Notes: a model not told the origin generated them from the letters alone. 64,000 nucleotides of DNA from Dysgonomonas sp. 521 (GCF_010501055.1 NZ_QVMO01000006.1:1-64000); one strand, 5' to 3'. Positions 54,883 to 64,000 are shown, counted from the first letter of the stretch. A program made the numbers and translations.

Positions 54883-57096
54883 ATGAAAAAACATATAGTT
54901 TTACTAACAATACTTGCATCAGTTGTATTATATACTTCTTGCTCAGATACACTCGATGCAGAAATGGACGGACGTATCGAGTTTGAAGAAATATTTAAAA
55001 ACCAGGACAAGATACAGAATTACTATAACAGCTGCCTTTCGGGCCTGATAGGACCCGACCTGAGGAGTATGGCTTTTAGTGACGAAGGGCAGCATGCCTC
55101 GTTCCATGAAGACAACAATACTAACTTGTGGTATACAGGCCAGATAACAACAGACACCCACCCTATAAATCCATTTGGAGGAGATCCCTGGGCCGGTGCT
55201 TACGGGATGATACGCAGATGTAACATCTTCTTGTCATATATTGATAAAGAAACTGCCGGATTGGTGCGTGATCAGAAAGAAGGCTGGAAATCGGAAGTTT
55301 ATGCCATGCGTGGCTACTACTATTGGCAACTGGCAAAAAGGTATGGTGGTGTACCTCTATTCCTTGATGTAATACAGCCCGATCATGATTTCACGGCAGA
55401 CAAGAAAGCTCCGTTCAGCGATGTGGTTAGGCAAGTAATAGCCGACTGTGAAAAAGCATTGGAAGGGCCCGATACAGCGATAGGTTACCCTTGGGGATTT
55501 CAGGACAGAATGGAAGGACATTTAACCCCGGCAGGAGCACATGCTGTAATGTCTGAGGCTGTAACCTATGCCACCAGCCCCTTATGGGATGATGGCAGTA
55601 TCTCGAAAGAATATGCTACACAGATTACAGGAAGAGCCTTGTATGAATGTCTTTCGCATGGTTATGAATTGTTTAACTCTACATCCGATCAGGCCCAAAA
55701 CGCCTACGCCCTGTATTTTCTCACACTTGATGACAGAAGGGCGACCGACAAAGAAACCATTTACAGAGTCGGCGGACAAATGTCTCTTTGGAACGAATGT
55801 GGTTTACCTTCCACATCGGGGCAAACTAGCGCAGGCTATTGTCCAAGCCAGAATATAGTAGACAGCTACGAAATGCAGGCAACAGGCTTGAGCCCTATCA
55901 CAGGATACAGCGACAACAACGGCTTGATACCTGTAATAAATCCGGCTTCCGGCTATGATGAGAAAAATCCGTATGCCGGACGCGATCCAAGATTTGAAGC
56001 ATCGATATATTATAACGGAGCGCCGAGATTGCTAACACCTCCGGATGATAATGTCAGAGACGATCACTTCATGATAGGATTAGACCCGGCAGTATTCCCT
56101 TGGGATATAGATTATCAGGACAAAGGCGATTATTGTATAATAACTACATTGGGTGGCGACCCTAACGTATACTCCGGCCCATTGATGGACAACCTGAATG
56201 TACCGAACGATCCTCCAAAGGTAACTATCACCTTCGATTACAAACTGAACAGAGATATAGACAATGCTCAGTTTTTCTACGGTCGCGCTTTAGCCGAAGG
56301 TGGAGTATCTACTGGTGAAGATGTATTCATTGCCGCTGCAACTGAATGGACTACATTCGAATATGATATAACCGAAGCTTATTATAATTGGGGATGGGGA
56401 TTTGAATGGCACAGGATCCGTTTCGATATTGGTAACCAACCCGGTGCTGTCATACATCTCAAAAACTTCCAGATCAACGTAGTTACTCCAACTGTCGGAA
56501 ATATGGTAGAAACCTATGTAGGAGGTTCTGATGGACAACAAATCGGAAACAAACAACATACTCCTACTGGTTACTATACCCGTAAGTATGCACATTTCGA
56601 TTCAAAACAGGGAGCCAACAAAGACGGAGCTATGCGCGTATTTAGGTTAGCCGAGCTTTATCTGAATTTTGCTGAAACCGCCTACAAATCGCACGGACCG
56701 GACGCTAAGGTAGAGATTGGCCCGGGAATGAGCATGAGCGCACGCGATGCAGTGAATGCTGTCAGAGCCAGAGCACAGATGCCGGACTTCCCGGCTGGAA
56801 TGTCTGCCGCCGACTTTGAGAAGAAATACAGAAACGAACGCCGTATAGAATTGGCATTCGAAGGACACCGTTCATTCGATGTACGCCGGTGGAAAATACT
56901 GAACGAAACAGACAAGAACATTTCAGGAATGAAAATTGAGAAAGATGGAAAAGACTTCATCTATAACAGGTTTGTCTTTGACGAACGTAAATGTAACACC
57001 GATAAGTTCCTGATATTCCCTATAAACAGGAATGAGTTATATAAAATACGCTCTCAAACTGGCGAAAACTGGCAAAATCCGGGATGGGATTATTGA
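54883..57096 (+). CDS. SusD-like lipoprotein, enlarged by an inserted beta-rich domain
   Basis: A 737-residue SusD/RagB lipoprotein (lipobox YTSC, Cys20). I start at MKKHIVLLT (54883), because the frame opens 10 codons earlier only through a TTG overlapping the SusC stop. The N-terminal SusD helices (SEVYAMRGYYYWQLAKRYGG) and the C-terminal segment YRNERRIELAFEGHRSFDVR are normal. Residues about 410-540 form an extra beta-strand-rich segment (for example KVTITFDYKLNRDIDNAQFF and VIHLKNFQINVV). It looks like a jelly-roll carbohydrate-binding module placed within the SusD fold. Partner of the second SusC. Confidence 0.9.
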   Translation: MKKHIVLLTILASVVLYTSCSDTLDAEMDGRIEFEEIFKNQDKIQNYYNSCLSGLIGPDLRSMAFSDEGQHASFHEDNNTNLWYTGQITTDTHPINPFGGDPWAGAYGMIRRCNIFLSYIDKETAGLVRDQKEGWKSEVYAMRGYYYWQLAKRYGGVPLFLDVIQPDHDFTADKKAPFSDVVRQVIADCEKALEGPDTAIGYPWGFQDRMEGHLTPAGAHAVMSEAVTYATSPLWDDGSISKEYATQITGRALYECLSHGYELFNSTSDQAQNAYALYFLTLDDRRATDKETIYRVGGQMSLWNECGLPSTSGQTSAGYCPSQNIVDSYEMQATGLSPITGYSDNNGLIPVINPASGYDEKNPYAGRDPRFEASIYYNGAPRLLTPPDDNVRDDHFMIGLDPAVFPWDIDYQDKGDYCIITTLGGDPNVYSGPLMDNLNVPNDPPKVTITFDYKLNRDIDNAQFFYGRALAEGGVSTGEDVFIAAATEWTTFEYDITEAYYNWGWGFEWHRIRFDIGNQPGAVIHLKNFQINVVTPTVGNMVETYVGGSDGQQIGNKQHTPTGYYTRKYAHFDSKQGANKDGAMRVFRLAELYLNFAETAYKSHGPDAKVEIGPGMSMSARDAVNAVRARAQMPDFPAGMSAADFEKKYRNERRIELAFEGHRSFDVRRWKILNETDKNISGMKIEKDGKDFIYNRFVFDERKCNTDKFLIFPINRNELYKIRSQTGENWQNPGWDY

Positions 57097-57123
57097 TAGT
57101 TAGATAAAATACATGAAGTAATG

Positions 57124-57201
57124 CAAGGTGGGAGGTAAATAAGGTATAGGTTTAATGGTAATATATAAAGATTTTAATTTAAGCTTTATCTCCCACACTT
57201 G
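57124..57201 (+). terminator. Possible weak terminator hairpin after the second SusD
   Basis: The arms around 57124-57139 (CAAGGTGGGAGGTAAA) and 57185-57201 are near-complementary with a long AT-rich loop. They start 27 bp after the stop codon. No clear T-run follows, so it may instead stabilise the transcript's 3' end. Confidence 0.35.
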
Positions 57202-57227
57202 TATTGTTTAAAGACTAAAGTCGTCTC

Positions 57228-57376
57228 GACTTTTTACCTTTTTACCACAGAGTAAAAAGAGTTAAAGGAGTTTTTTCTTTTTAACGTGAAATTGAATACA
57301 CTATCTATGATAAATATTCATTATTTACATAAAATAATACTCTTTTCTACTCTTTTTACTCTGTGTTGAAAAAGTC
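57228..57376. repeat. Palindromic element with 17-bp perfect inverted repeats
   Basis: CACAGAGTAAAAAGAGT (57246-57262) is perfectly inverted at 57349-57365. An outer GACTTTTT/AAAAAGTC pair (57228-57235 with 57369-57376) extends the stem. The interior is AT-rich without coding potential. Together with the weak hairpin it fills the 305-bp spacer before the GH71/99-like gene and ends 25 bp before its start codon. Confidence 0.65.
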
Positions 57377-57401
57377 AGGATGGCTTCACGATTAATAAGA
57401 A

Positions 57402-59465
57402 ATGAAAAAAAAAAGTTTATACAGAATATTACTATCATCTATTGTTCTATTATCTTCCAATTATATAGCAAGCAGCAAAATACCTGCAGCCTATATTGAA
57501 ACGCATAATAATACACAAAATGCTGTATACGACACAATAGGTAATTACAGGGATTTATACTCTGACACATGGGTTGCAACAGATGCCCTGGGACGGAAAA
57601 TGCCCGATTATGAAGAGGTTGGCCCTATAAAGAAAGACCAAAGAAGAATAACCGGTATGTTTTACATTACATGGCATACCGACAATCTGGCCGACGGCAC
57701 TCCTCCCTATGTTGCCGATGTTACTAACATACTAAACAAAAGCCCGGAAGCAAGACTGGAAGGGAGTCATCCTGCGTGGCACTCACCCCAGTTTTCTTAT
57801 CATTGGGGCGAACCCGAAATGGGATATTTTTTGAGTCAGGATGCATATGTAATCAGGAAAGACATCTCAATGCTGTCGGATGCAGGTATTGATGTTCTGA
57901 TTATGGATGTAACAAATGCGACCAGATACTGGGATGAATGGAATGTCTTATTCTCCATTATGCTGAAAATGAAAGAAGAGGGTAATAAAGTACCCCAATT
58001 TTGCTTTTGGGCATACAATGGGCCGGTAATAGAAGTCGTACAAGACTTATACGAAAAAATATATAAAACAGAAAAATACAAAGACCTGTGGTTTTATTGG
58101 GATAATAAACCTCTGTTGCTATATAACGGAAGACCCGAATTTGATGCCGGTGGCGCCACTCCTCCAAGCCGCAATTATAATTACGACCCCGAAGCCAAAA
58201 CCAATCCGGAACATCCTCATTACAAAAATCCCGATTATTGTAACGAATTTTATGAAGATTATACTCAGGAGGTAAAAGACTTCTTTACCAAAAGAACTAT
58301 GTGGTGGGGACGTTACGAATGGGGCGGACAACGCTATGTAGGAACAGAAGACAACTGGAGCTTCGGCTACGAACTAGGCGATGAACAAGATGCGATGGCA
58401 CGCAAAATGAATCCGCAGGACTTAGTATCCCTACACAATGGGGTAAGAGAGCAAGCTGCCGTAACCGCCGGGCAACATGCCTGTACGATGGTTGGCAAAT
58501 CGTGGTCGCGCAACAATAGAGACCTCAAGCTGGATGATTATGATATGCCCGGTCCTACTTATGTTCCCTGGCTGGGACAAACTGTTGAGAATCCGACCGG
58601 TTATGGAATTTATTTTCAGGAAAGATGGGATGAAGCCCTGGCTGCCAACCCGCAGTTTATCTATCTGAACGACTGGAACGAATGGACTGCCGGAAAATTT
58701 GCCCGCGAAACCGATTTTATGGGACGCAAAAGTGATTATGCATTTATCGACCAATACAATGCGGAATATAACCGCACAATTCAACCCATGAAAGGCGGAT
58801 ATACCGATAACTACTACATGCAAATGGTGCAGAATATACGCCGGTATAAAGGAGTTAATCCGATACCTGAAAACAAAGGTTACGGGAAAATAAAAATAGA
58901 TGCCGGCTTCAGAGATTGGGAGACGATAGAAACAGAATACCGCGATACCAGAGGCGACACTTTCCACCGTGATCATAAAGGATATAGAGGACTACATTAT
59001 ACCAACAACTCGGGACGCAACGATATTATTACATGTAAAGTGGCAGTTGACAAAAAAAATATATATTTCTATGTAGAAACAGATAAAAACATAAGCCCTT
59101 ATACCGATAATAATTGGATGCTTTTGCTCATCGATGCAGACAATGATTCGTCAACAGGCTGGTATGGCTATGATTATATCCTTAACAAAAGCGTTGTGGA
59201 TGATAAAAAAACAACCCTCATGCGCTATAATGCAGAATCGAAAGAGTGGTATAATATCCGCGATATAGAGTACCGGATGCTGGATAATAAAATGGAATTG
59301 TCTATACCTCGTGCACTAATCAATCTGACCGAAAACCAGATAGTATTCGATTTCAAATGGAGTGACAATCCTGCCGATTTGAACGACCCCATATCTTTGT
59401 GCCTGAATGGAGATACTGCGCCCAACCGGCGATTCAATTACAGATTTAAATGGAAGTTAAAATAG
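57402..59465 (+). CDS. Glycoside hydrolase family 71/99-like secreted protein
   Basis: A 687-residue secreted protein (signal peptide ending near IASSK). The N-terminal two thirds form a barrel of the type annotated GH71/99-like in Bacteroidetes, with GMFYITWHTDN, ISMLSDAGIDVLIMDVTNA, LWFYWDNKPLLLYNGRP and FIYLNDWNEWTAG. The C-terminal part (about 490-687) resembles a family 9-like carbohydrate-binding domain, with KIKIDAGFRDWETIE and NIYFYVETDKNISPY. Catalytic residues cannot be assigned with certainty and few such proteins are characterised. It is placed between the SusCD pairs and alpha-rhamnosidases, so it probably acts on the same glycan. Confidence 0.78.
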   Translation: MKKKSLYRILLSSIVLLSSNYIASSKIPAAYIETHNNTQNAVYDTIGNYRDLYSDTWVATDALGRKMPDYEEVGPIKKDQRRITGMFYITWHTDNLADGTPPYVADVTNILNKSPEARLEGSHPAWHSPQFSYHWGEPEMGYFLSQDAYVIRKDISMLSDAGIDVLIMDVTNATRYWDEWNVLFSIMLKMKEEGNKVPQFCFWAYNGPVIEVVQDLYEKIYKTEKYKDLWFYWDNKPLLLYNGRPEFDAGGATPPSRNYNYDPEAKTNPEHPHYKNPDYCNEFYEDYTQEVKDFFTKRTMWWGRYEWGGQRYVGTEDNWSFGYELGDEQDAMARKMNPQDLVSLHNGVREQAAVTAGQHACTMVGKSWSRNNRDLKLDDYDMPGPTYVPWLGQTVENPTGYGIYFQERWDEALAANPQFIYLNDWNEWTAGKFARETDFMGRKSDYAFIDQYNAEYNRTIQPMKGGYTDNYYMQMVQNIRRYKGVNPIPENKGYGKIKIDAGFRDWETIETEYRDTRGDTFHRDHKGYRGLHYTNNSGRNDIITCKVAVDKKNIYFYVETDKNISPYTDNNWMLLLIDADNDSSTGWYGYDYILNKSVVDDKKTTLMRYNAESKEWYNIRDIEYRMLDNKMELSIPRALINLTENQIVFDFKWSDNPADLNDPISLCLNGDTAPNRRFNYRFKWKLK

Positions 59466-59501
59466 ATAATTCTGTCATTTATAACAATAAGAATATCATA
59501 G

Positions 59502-59681
59502 TCTAAAGTTTTTAATAAAACACTGACATTACCTTTGTATCAGGGTAATCGCCCCTACAACGTACCTGCAAAGGATATACATTTTGATGCGATTGCCCTT
59601 CTTTGTACAGAAAAAAACAATAAATCAGATATCATACAGGAGGCAAAAGGTTATAAAAACCTACAACAGTTTCTTAATTAA
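59502..59681 (+). pseudogene. Short protein-like remnant in spacer
   Basis: After a TAG at 59499 one frame stays open for 59 codons to a TAA at 59679-59681. Its composition looks like real protein (LPLYQGNRPYNVPAKDIHFD, then AIALLCTEKNN), but there is no ATG and no clear ribosome-binding site. I do not recognise the family. It may be the 3' remnant of a deleted gene. The rest of the 263-bp gap before the GH78 gene shows nothing notable. Confidence 0.35.
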
Positions 59682-59728
59682 CACCAGAAAAATCAATTCC
59701 TGAAAATACAAATGAAATTTATGACGAT

Positions 59729-62464
59729 ATGAAAACTATTATAGCCAGAATGACTATAATTCTGACGTTCGCAATGTTATTTCCCTCCCTCCTGATAGGA
59801 GCAAAAAGCAGTATAAACATCTATAACCTCCAATGTGAGTATATAGACAATCCTCTGGGATTGGACGACCGCAAGCCCCGCTTCGGTTGGTTGCTCGAAT
59901 CCCTGAATCCTGAAAAATACGGACAACGACAAACCGCCTACCGTATTTTGGTTTCGCAAGACAAAAAACGATTAGACAGCCATAGTGGAGATATGTGGGA
60001 CACCGGATGGGTAGATACCAATCAGACCCGGCATATAGTCTATCAGGGCAAACCACTGGAATCGGATAAAACTTATTATTGGAAAGTACAGGTAAAAGAT
60101 GAATCAGGCAATGTGTCTTCATGGAGTAAGGTAGCACATTGGTCGACAGGGATATTTTCCCCATCAGAATGGACAGCCAGTTGGATTGGAACAGATGAAG
60201 TATTTGATCCCTCTCTGAAAGATTGCAACATTACAGACCCTTGGCTTCGTAAAACATTCGAAATAGAAAAACAACCTTCAAGGGCAGTCATGTTTGTGGC
60301 TTCGGTTGGTTATCACGAGTTATATGTAAATGGCAAAAAAATAGGGAACCATGTTCTTGCTCCCGCAGTAAGCAATCATACCAGCCGGGCGCGTTATATA
60401 GCCTATGATATTGCAAATGAACTACAACCGGGCAAAAATGTAATCGCCTTATGGCTTGGTAGCGGTTGGTCTTTACACAGGACTTATATCACGTCCGACA
60501 AACCGAGGACCCCGATGGTAATAGCTCAGGCCAATATCGCGAATGGAGACAAGGTAGTCCGTATACAAACTGACAAGTCATGGAAAACCCATCCAAGTCC
60601 CAATAAGCTTTTAGGTACATGGGTTCCTCACAATATGGGCGGAGAATTATGGGACGCAAATAAAGAAATTCCCGGTTGGAACCTGCCTGCTTTTGACGAT
60701 AGTACATGGAAAAATGTTACAATATTCAATCCCAAGTTGGTTTTATCGGCACAAAACACCGAGAGCAATACCGTAATGGATGAGATAGTGCCTATATCTA
60801 TAGAAGAACGGCCTGATGGCTCTTATCGGGTAGATATGGGAGTAAACTTTGCCGGATGGACAGAAATCAAGGTAAAGGGCAATCGGAACGACCGGATTGA
60901 TTTTATATTCTCTGAACGCCAACAGGATGAAATGACATTCGGCATACGGAGCGCCTACATACTAGGAGAGAAAGGACATGGGATATTCCGAAACCGTTTC
61001 AACTATAGTTCGGGCAGATGGATTACAATCAGGGGATTGAAAGAAAAACCACTATTATCTGACATCAAAGGTTGGCTGGTAAGGACAAACTATAAAGATG
61101 CCACCTCTTTCAAATGCTCCGATCCTCTGCAAAACTGGATATACGACCGCGTACTATGGACATTTGAAAACCTCTCGATAGGAGGTTATATCGTCGACTG
61201 TCCTCAGCGCGAGCGTCTCGGATATGGAGGTGATGCCCATGCCACATCCGAAACAGGACTGTTCAACTACCAGCTAGGCTCTTTTTATACAAAATGGATG
61301 GAAGACTGGCGCGATGCTCAAGGATGGGAATCGATGAATGGAAAATATGTAGGTGGTGGAATTTTGCCCCATACTGCTCCTACTAACGAAGGTGGCGGCG
61401 GTCCTTCGTGGGGAGGTATATGTATTACCCTACCTTGGTTTATGTACCAGCACGAAGGGGATACACGAATCTTGGAGCGTAACTTCGAGATGATGAAAAA
61501 ATGGCTCGACTTTTTGGATACACATACCGAAAGCGGCTTATTGAAAAGATTTGGCGGCAATTGGGATTTCTTGGGCGATTGGCTTTGGCCTAATGCAACA
61601 GCCGAAGGGATGAATAATAACAAGCCTGAGACTATTTGCTTCAACAATTGTTACAGAGTTTTCAATCTGCGCACAGCAGCAAAAATAGCCCGTGTATTAG
61701 GCAAACAAGAAGAAGCCGACAAATGGGAACAACAAGCTGCCACTTCGTCACGAATCATTCATGCAGCCTATTTCGACAGGGGAGATAACAGTTATGCCGA
61801 CAGGTCGATGGCAAATCTTGCAGCTGCTCTATTGGCAGACGTCCCTCCTGCCGAACTTAGAGATGACGTAATAAAACGATTGGAAAAAGAGATACTCGAA
61901 GTACGGAAAGGACACATCCATGTTGGTATAACCGGCGGAGCTCTTTTATTCAAATTACTACGCGAGGAAGGCCGCGATGACCTGATATATTCCATGACAT
62001 CCCAAACCGATTATCCGGGTTGGGGATATATGAAGGCCAACGACGCAACTACTATATGGGAAATGTGGGAGAAAGACTTACCGGGGCATTCCCTCTTGCA
62101 CAGTTCTTATCTATATCCCGGCGCTTGGTATATAGATGGTGTAGCAGGAATAAGGAGAGATTCTGAAAATCCCGGATTTAATAAATTCATCGTCCGTGTA
62201 CCTTTACTCAAAGAAGAGCAGATAAACTGGGCAAATGCATCATTCGATTCGCCGGCCGGCAGAATAAAATCTTCATGGAAACGTGAGAATGGCAAGGTGG
62301 TATTGGAAGTATCTGTTCCTGCCAATACAAGTGCAAAGATCTATTTTCCGGAAAAGGACAGTTCTAAAATTATTGAAAAATCCGGCATATCTAAACTGCT
62401 GGGAACAGTTGGTGAATATACAATATTAGAAGTTCCATCGGGCAATTATATTCTAAAAAATTAA
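59729..62464 (+). CDS. GH78 alpha-L-rhamnosidase
   Basis: A 911-residue inverting enzyme that removes terminal alpha-L-rhamnose, with a signal peptide (about 24 residues). The N-terminal fibronectin-like domain opens NLQCEYIDNPLGLDDRKPRF. Beta-sandwich domains follow with FVASVGYHELYVNGKKIG. The (alpha/alpha)6 catalytic domain has CPQRERLGYGGDAHATSE, in which Glu495 is in the position of the general acid region, and GNWDFLGDWLWP. A C-terminal beta-sandwich ends the protein. The length is standard for GH78. It is 4 bp upstream of a second GH78-like gene, so the two are co-expressed. Confidence 0.95.
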   Translation: MKTIIARMTIILTFAMLFPSLLIGAKSSINIYNLQCEYIDNPLGLDDRKPRFGWLLESLNPEKYGQRQTAYRILVSQDKKRLDSHSGDMWDTGWVDTNQTRHIVYQGKPLESDKTYYWKVQVKDESGNVSSWSKVAHWSTGIFSPSEWTASWIGTDEVFDPSLKDCNITDPWLRKTFEIEKQPSRAVMFVASVGYHELYVNGKKIGNHVLAPAVSNHTSRARYIAYDIANELQPGKNVIALWLGSGWSLHRTYITSDKPRTPMVIAQANIANGDKVVRIQTDKSWKTHPSPNKLLGTWVPHNMGGELWDANKEIPGWNLPAFDDSTWKNVTIFNPKLVLSAQNTESNTVMDEIVPISIEERPDGSYRVDMGVNFAGWTEIKVKGNRNDRIDFIFSERQQDEMTFGIRSAYILGEKGHGIFRNRFNYSSGRWITIRGLKEKPLLSDIKGWLVRTNYKDATSFKCSDPLQNWIYDRVLWTFENLSIGGYIVDCPQRERLGYGGDAHATSETGLFNYQLGSFYTKWMEDWRDAQGWESMNGKYVGGGILPHTAPTNEGGGGPSWGGICITLPWFMYQHEGDTRILERNFEMMKKWLDFLDTHTESGLLKRFGGNWDFLGDWLWPNATAEGMNNNKPETICFNNCYRVFNLRTAAKIARVLGKQEEADKWEQQAATSSRIIHAAYFDRGDNSYADRSMANLAAALLADVPPAELRDDVIKRLEKEILEVRKGHIHVGITGGALLFKLLREEGRDDLIYSMTSQTDYPGWGYMKANDATTIWEMWEKDLPGHSLLHSSYLYPGAWYIDGVAGIRRDSENPGFNKFIVRVPLLKEEQINWANASFDSPAGRIKSSWKRENGKVVLEVSVPANTSAKIYFPEKDSSKIIEKSGISKLLGTVGEYTILEVPSGNYILKN

Positions 62465-62468
62465 AAAG

Positions 62469-64000
62469 ATGCAGTTAATAAAAAATCTATTATTCAGCAT
62501 AGCAATTATATTCAGCGGAAATATCATTGCTCAACAACTACCGTTGCCGCTCCAGAATGACAAGGAAGTAAGAGCCAGGTCTACATCGTTGGTCTGCAAA
62601 TACCTCACCCCTACGCGTGTGGTGTGGACGTCTGACAACAATAGCGGAAAGTATGTAATAAATCCCGAAGCCATTCTCAAACAAGGAATTGGCCAGGCAG
62701 ACCTGAATGCAGGAAGCTACCTGCAACTAAAAAGCGATGAAAACAATAAAGGAGGTATAATCCTCGATTTTGGTCACGAGATTCAGGGAGGGCTTGAAAT
62801 CATTACCTCCATGAATAACAAAAATCCGGCAGGCAGGGTGCGTATACGTTTTGGAGAGTCTGTATCGGAAACAATGAGCAATATAGGAGAACAAGGCGGT
62901 GCTACCAACGACCATGCAATGCGCGATTTCGTTGTCACATTGCCCTGGTTGGGAAGATTAACTGTTGGCGACTCGGGATTCCGTTTTGTCCGCATCGATG
63001 CAGTCGATTCTGATGTGGTTATTGAAATAAAGGAGGTGAGCGCGTCGTTCTCTTACAGGGATATTCCTTATCAGGGTTCTTTCAGATGTAATGACGAACG
63101 GCTGAACCAGATATGGCTCACCGGCGCCTATACAGTACATCTGAATATGCAAGATTATCTGTGGGATGCAATCAAGCGCGACCGTTTGGTATGGGTGGGA
63201 GACCTCCATCCCGAAGTGATGACCATAAATTCGGTATTCGGATATAACGATGTTGTTCCCAAAAGCCTCGACCTGGCTCGCGACCTGACTCCGCTTCCTA
63301 ACTGGATGAATGGCATCAGTTCTTATTCAATGTGGTGGATTATAATTCATCGCGACTGGTATCGTTATCACGGAGATGTGAAATATCTTTCAGAGCAAAA
63401 AACATATCTGGCACAGTTATTAAAGCTATTGAGTGAAAAAATAGATAAAAACGGAAAAGAGGTGCTGGATGGAATGCGTTTTCTCGACTGGCCTTCGAGC
63501 GAAGATCCGGAAGCAATACATGCAGGATTGCAGTCTATGATGATTATGGCATTTGAAGCCGGGGAAGAAATATGTAAAATACTGAATGATAGAGAAACAG
63601 AGAGGCTTTGTCAATCTTCGCTCACAAAGCTAAAAAAACATACACCCAACCTTACTCAGTCGAAACAAGCAGCTGCATTGTTAGCTTTGTCAGGGTTGGT
63701 GCCTGCCCAAAAAGCCAACATGGAAATATTGTCACAAAATGGTGTGCATAAGATGTCTACATTCTATGGATATTATATGCTTAATGCCAGAGCAAAAGCA
63801 AATGACTTTACCGGCGCGTTGAATAATATTCGCGAATATTGGGGAGCCATGTTAGACTTGGGTGCTACAACATTCTGGGAAGATTTTGATATAAAATGGA
63901 TGGAAAATGCGGCTCGTATTGATGAAGTAGTACCTGCCGGAAAAACAGACGTTCATGCTTCCTATGGCGGCTATTGTTATTCCGGTTACCGACATAGTTT
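62469..64000 (+). CDS. Alpha-L-rhamnosidase-like (GH78-type) protein, 3' truncated by window end
   Basis: The ATG at 62469 opens a frame that runs without a stop to the end of the window (510 complete codons). The product begins with a signal peptide (about 20 residues, before QQLPLPLQ). A beta-sandwich region follows with GGIILDFGHEIQGGLEI and then an (alpha/alpha)6 barrel. The sequence IKRDRLVWVGDLHPE, with Asp238, occupies the place of RERLGYGGDAH in the preceding enzyme. This is a common variant among GH78-related proteins. The start lies 4 bp after the previous stop codon. The C-terminal portion is outside the window, so completeness cannot be judged. Confidence 0.85.
   Translation, partial: MQLIKNLLFSIAIIFSGNIIAQQLPLPLQNDKEVRARSTSLVCKYLTPTRVVWTSDNNSGKYVINPEAILKQGIGQADLNAGSYLQLKSDENNKGGIILDFGHEIQGGLEIITSMNNKNPAGRVRIRFGESVSETMSNIGEQGGATNDHAMRDFVVTLPWLGRLTVGDSGFRFVRIDAVDSDVVIEIKEVSASFSYRDIPYQGSFRCNDERLNQIWLTGAYTVHLNMQDYLWDAIKRDRLVWVGDLHPEVMTINSVFGYNDVVPKSLDLARDLTPLPNWMNGISSYSMWWIIIHRDWYRYHGDVKYLSEQKTYLAQLLKLLSEKIDKNGKEVLDGMRFLDWPSSEDPEAIHAGLQSMMIMAFEAGEEICKILNDRETERLCQSSLTKLKKHTPNLTQSKQAAALLALSGLVPAQKANMEILSQNGVHKMSTFYGYYMLNARAKANDFTGALNNIREYWGAMLDLGATTFWEDFDIKWMENAARIDEVVPAGKTDVHASYGGYCYSGYRHS

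Noticed and set aside
1-64000. CRISPR array, rRNA, integrase, transposase or prophage genes
   Set aside because: Searched by eye. The repeats present are palindromic and not regularly spaced direct repeats, and no such genes were recognised.

Overview
The window is a carbohydrate-utilisation region of a Bacteroidetes chromosome, most likely order Bacteroidales. The evidence is three SusC/SusD pairs, a hybrid two-component regulator, an ECF sigma/FecR-type anti-sigma pair, lipobox lipoproteins, and a nucleoside kinase fused to ThrRS-like domains. Dysgonomonas or a relative is my guess from overall style, but nothing here proves the genus. No rRNA, CRISPR array, transposase or phage gene was seen. 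One unusual tRNA-Gly-like gene is present.

Region 1 (1-10228) is an alpha-galactoside module. A divergent AraC-type regulator is followed by a sugar/H+ symporter (MFS), a large cytoplasmic DUF5107-TPR protein, a secreted GH36 alpha-galactosidase and an aldose 1-epimerase. Region 2 (10230-35851) is a polysaccharide utilisation locus (PUL). It contains a convergent hybrid two-component sensor, SusC, SusD, and then eight-gene-scale processing by two clan GH-D lipoproteins, a second GH36, a GH43, a GH2 beta-mannosidase, a GH3 and a GH95. All of the enzymes look exo-acting. Together with Region 1 they suit a galactose-decorated hemicellulose or its oligosaccharides (galactomannan type, or a complex xylan or xyloglucan side chain). 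No endo-glycanase and no SusE/F-like surface protein is present.

Region 3 (35914-43535) is housekeeping: a tRNA-Gly-like gene, a nucleoside kinase, AsnA, a small NlpE-like lipoprotein with a periplasmic heavy-metal-associated protein, glycine decarboxylase GcvP and an MBL-fold hydrolase, all except the tRNA on the minus strand. Region 4 (44250-64000, continuing past the end) is a second PUL. It has an ECF sigma factor, a FecR/DUF4974 anti-sigma factor, SusC with an STN signalling domain, SusD, a second SusC without STN, a second long SusD-like protein, a GH71/99-like protein and two GH78-type alpha-L-rhamnosidases, the last cut by the window end. It probably acts on a rhamnose-containing glycan.

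The least expected content lies between genes. Nearly every long spacer carries a different palindromic, MITE- or REP-like element. The clearest has 17-bp perfect terminal inverted repeats flanked by a 13-bp direct repeat and lies 5 bp upstream of a start codon. Two others (23909-24059 and 32957-33098) look like members of one family in opposite orientation. The tRNA-like gene has anticodon ACC and a joint A19/U56 replacement of the normal G19-C56 pair.
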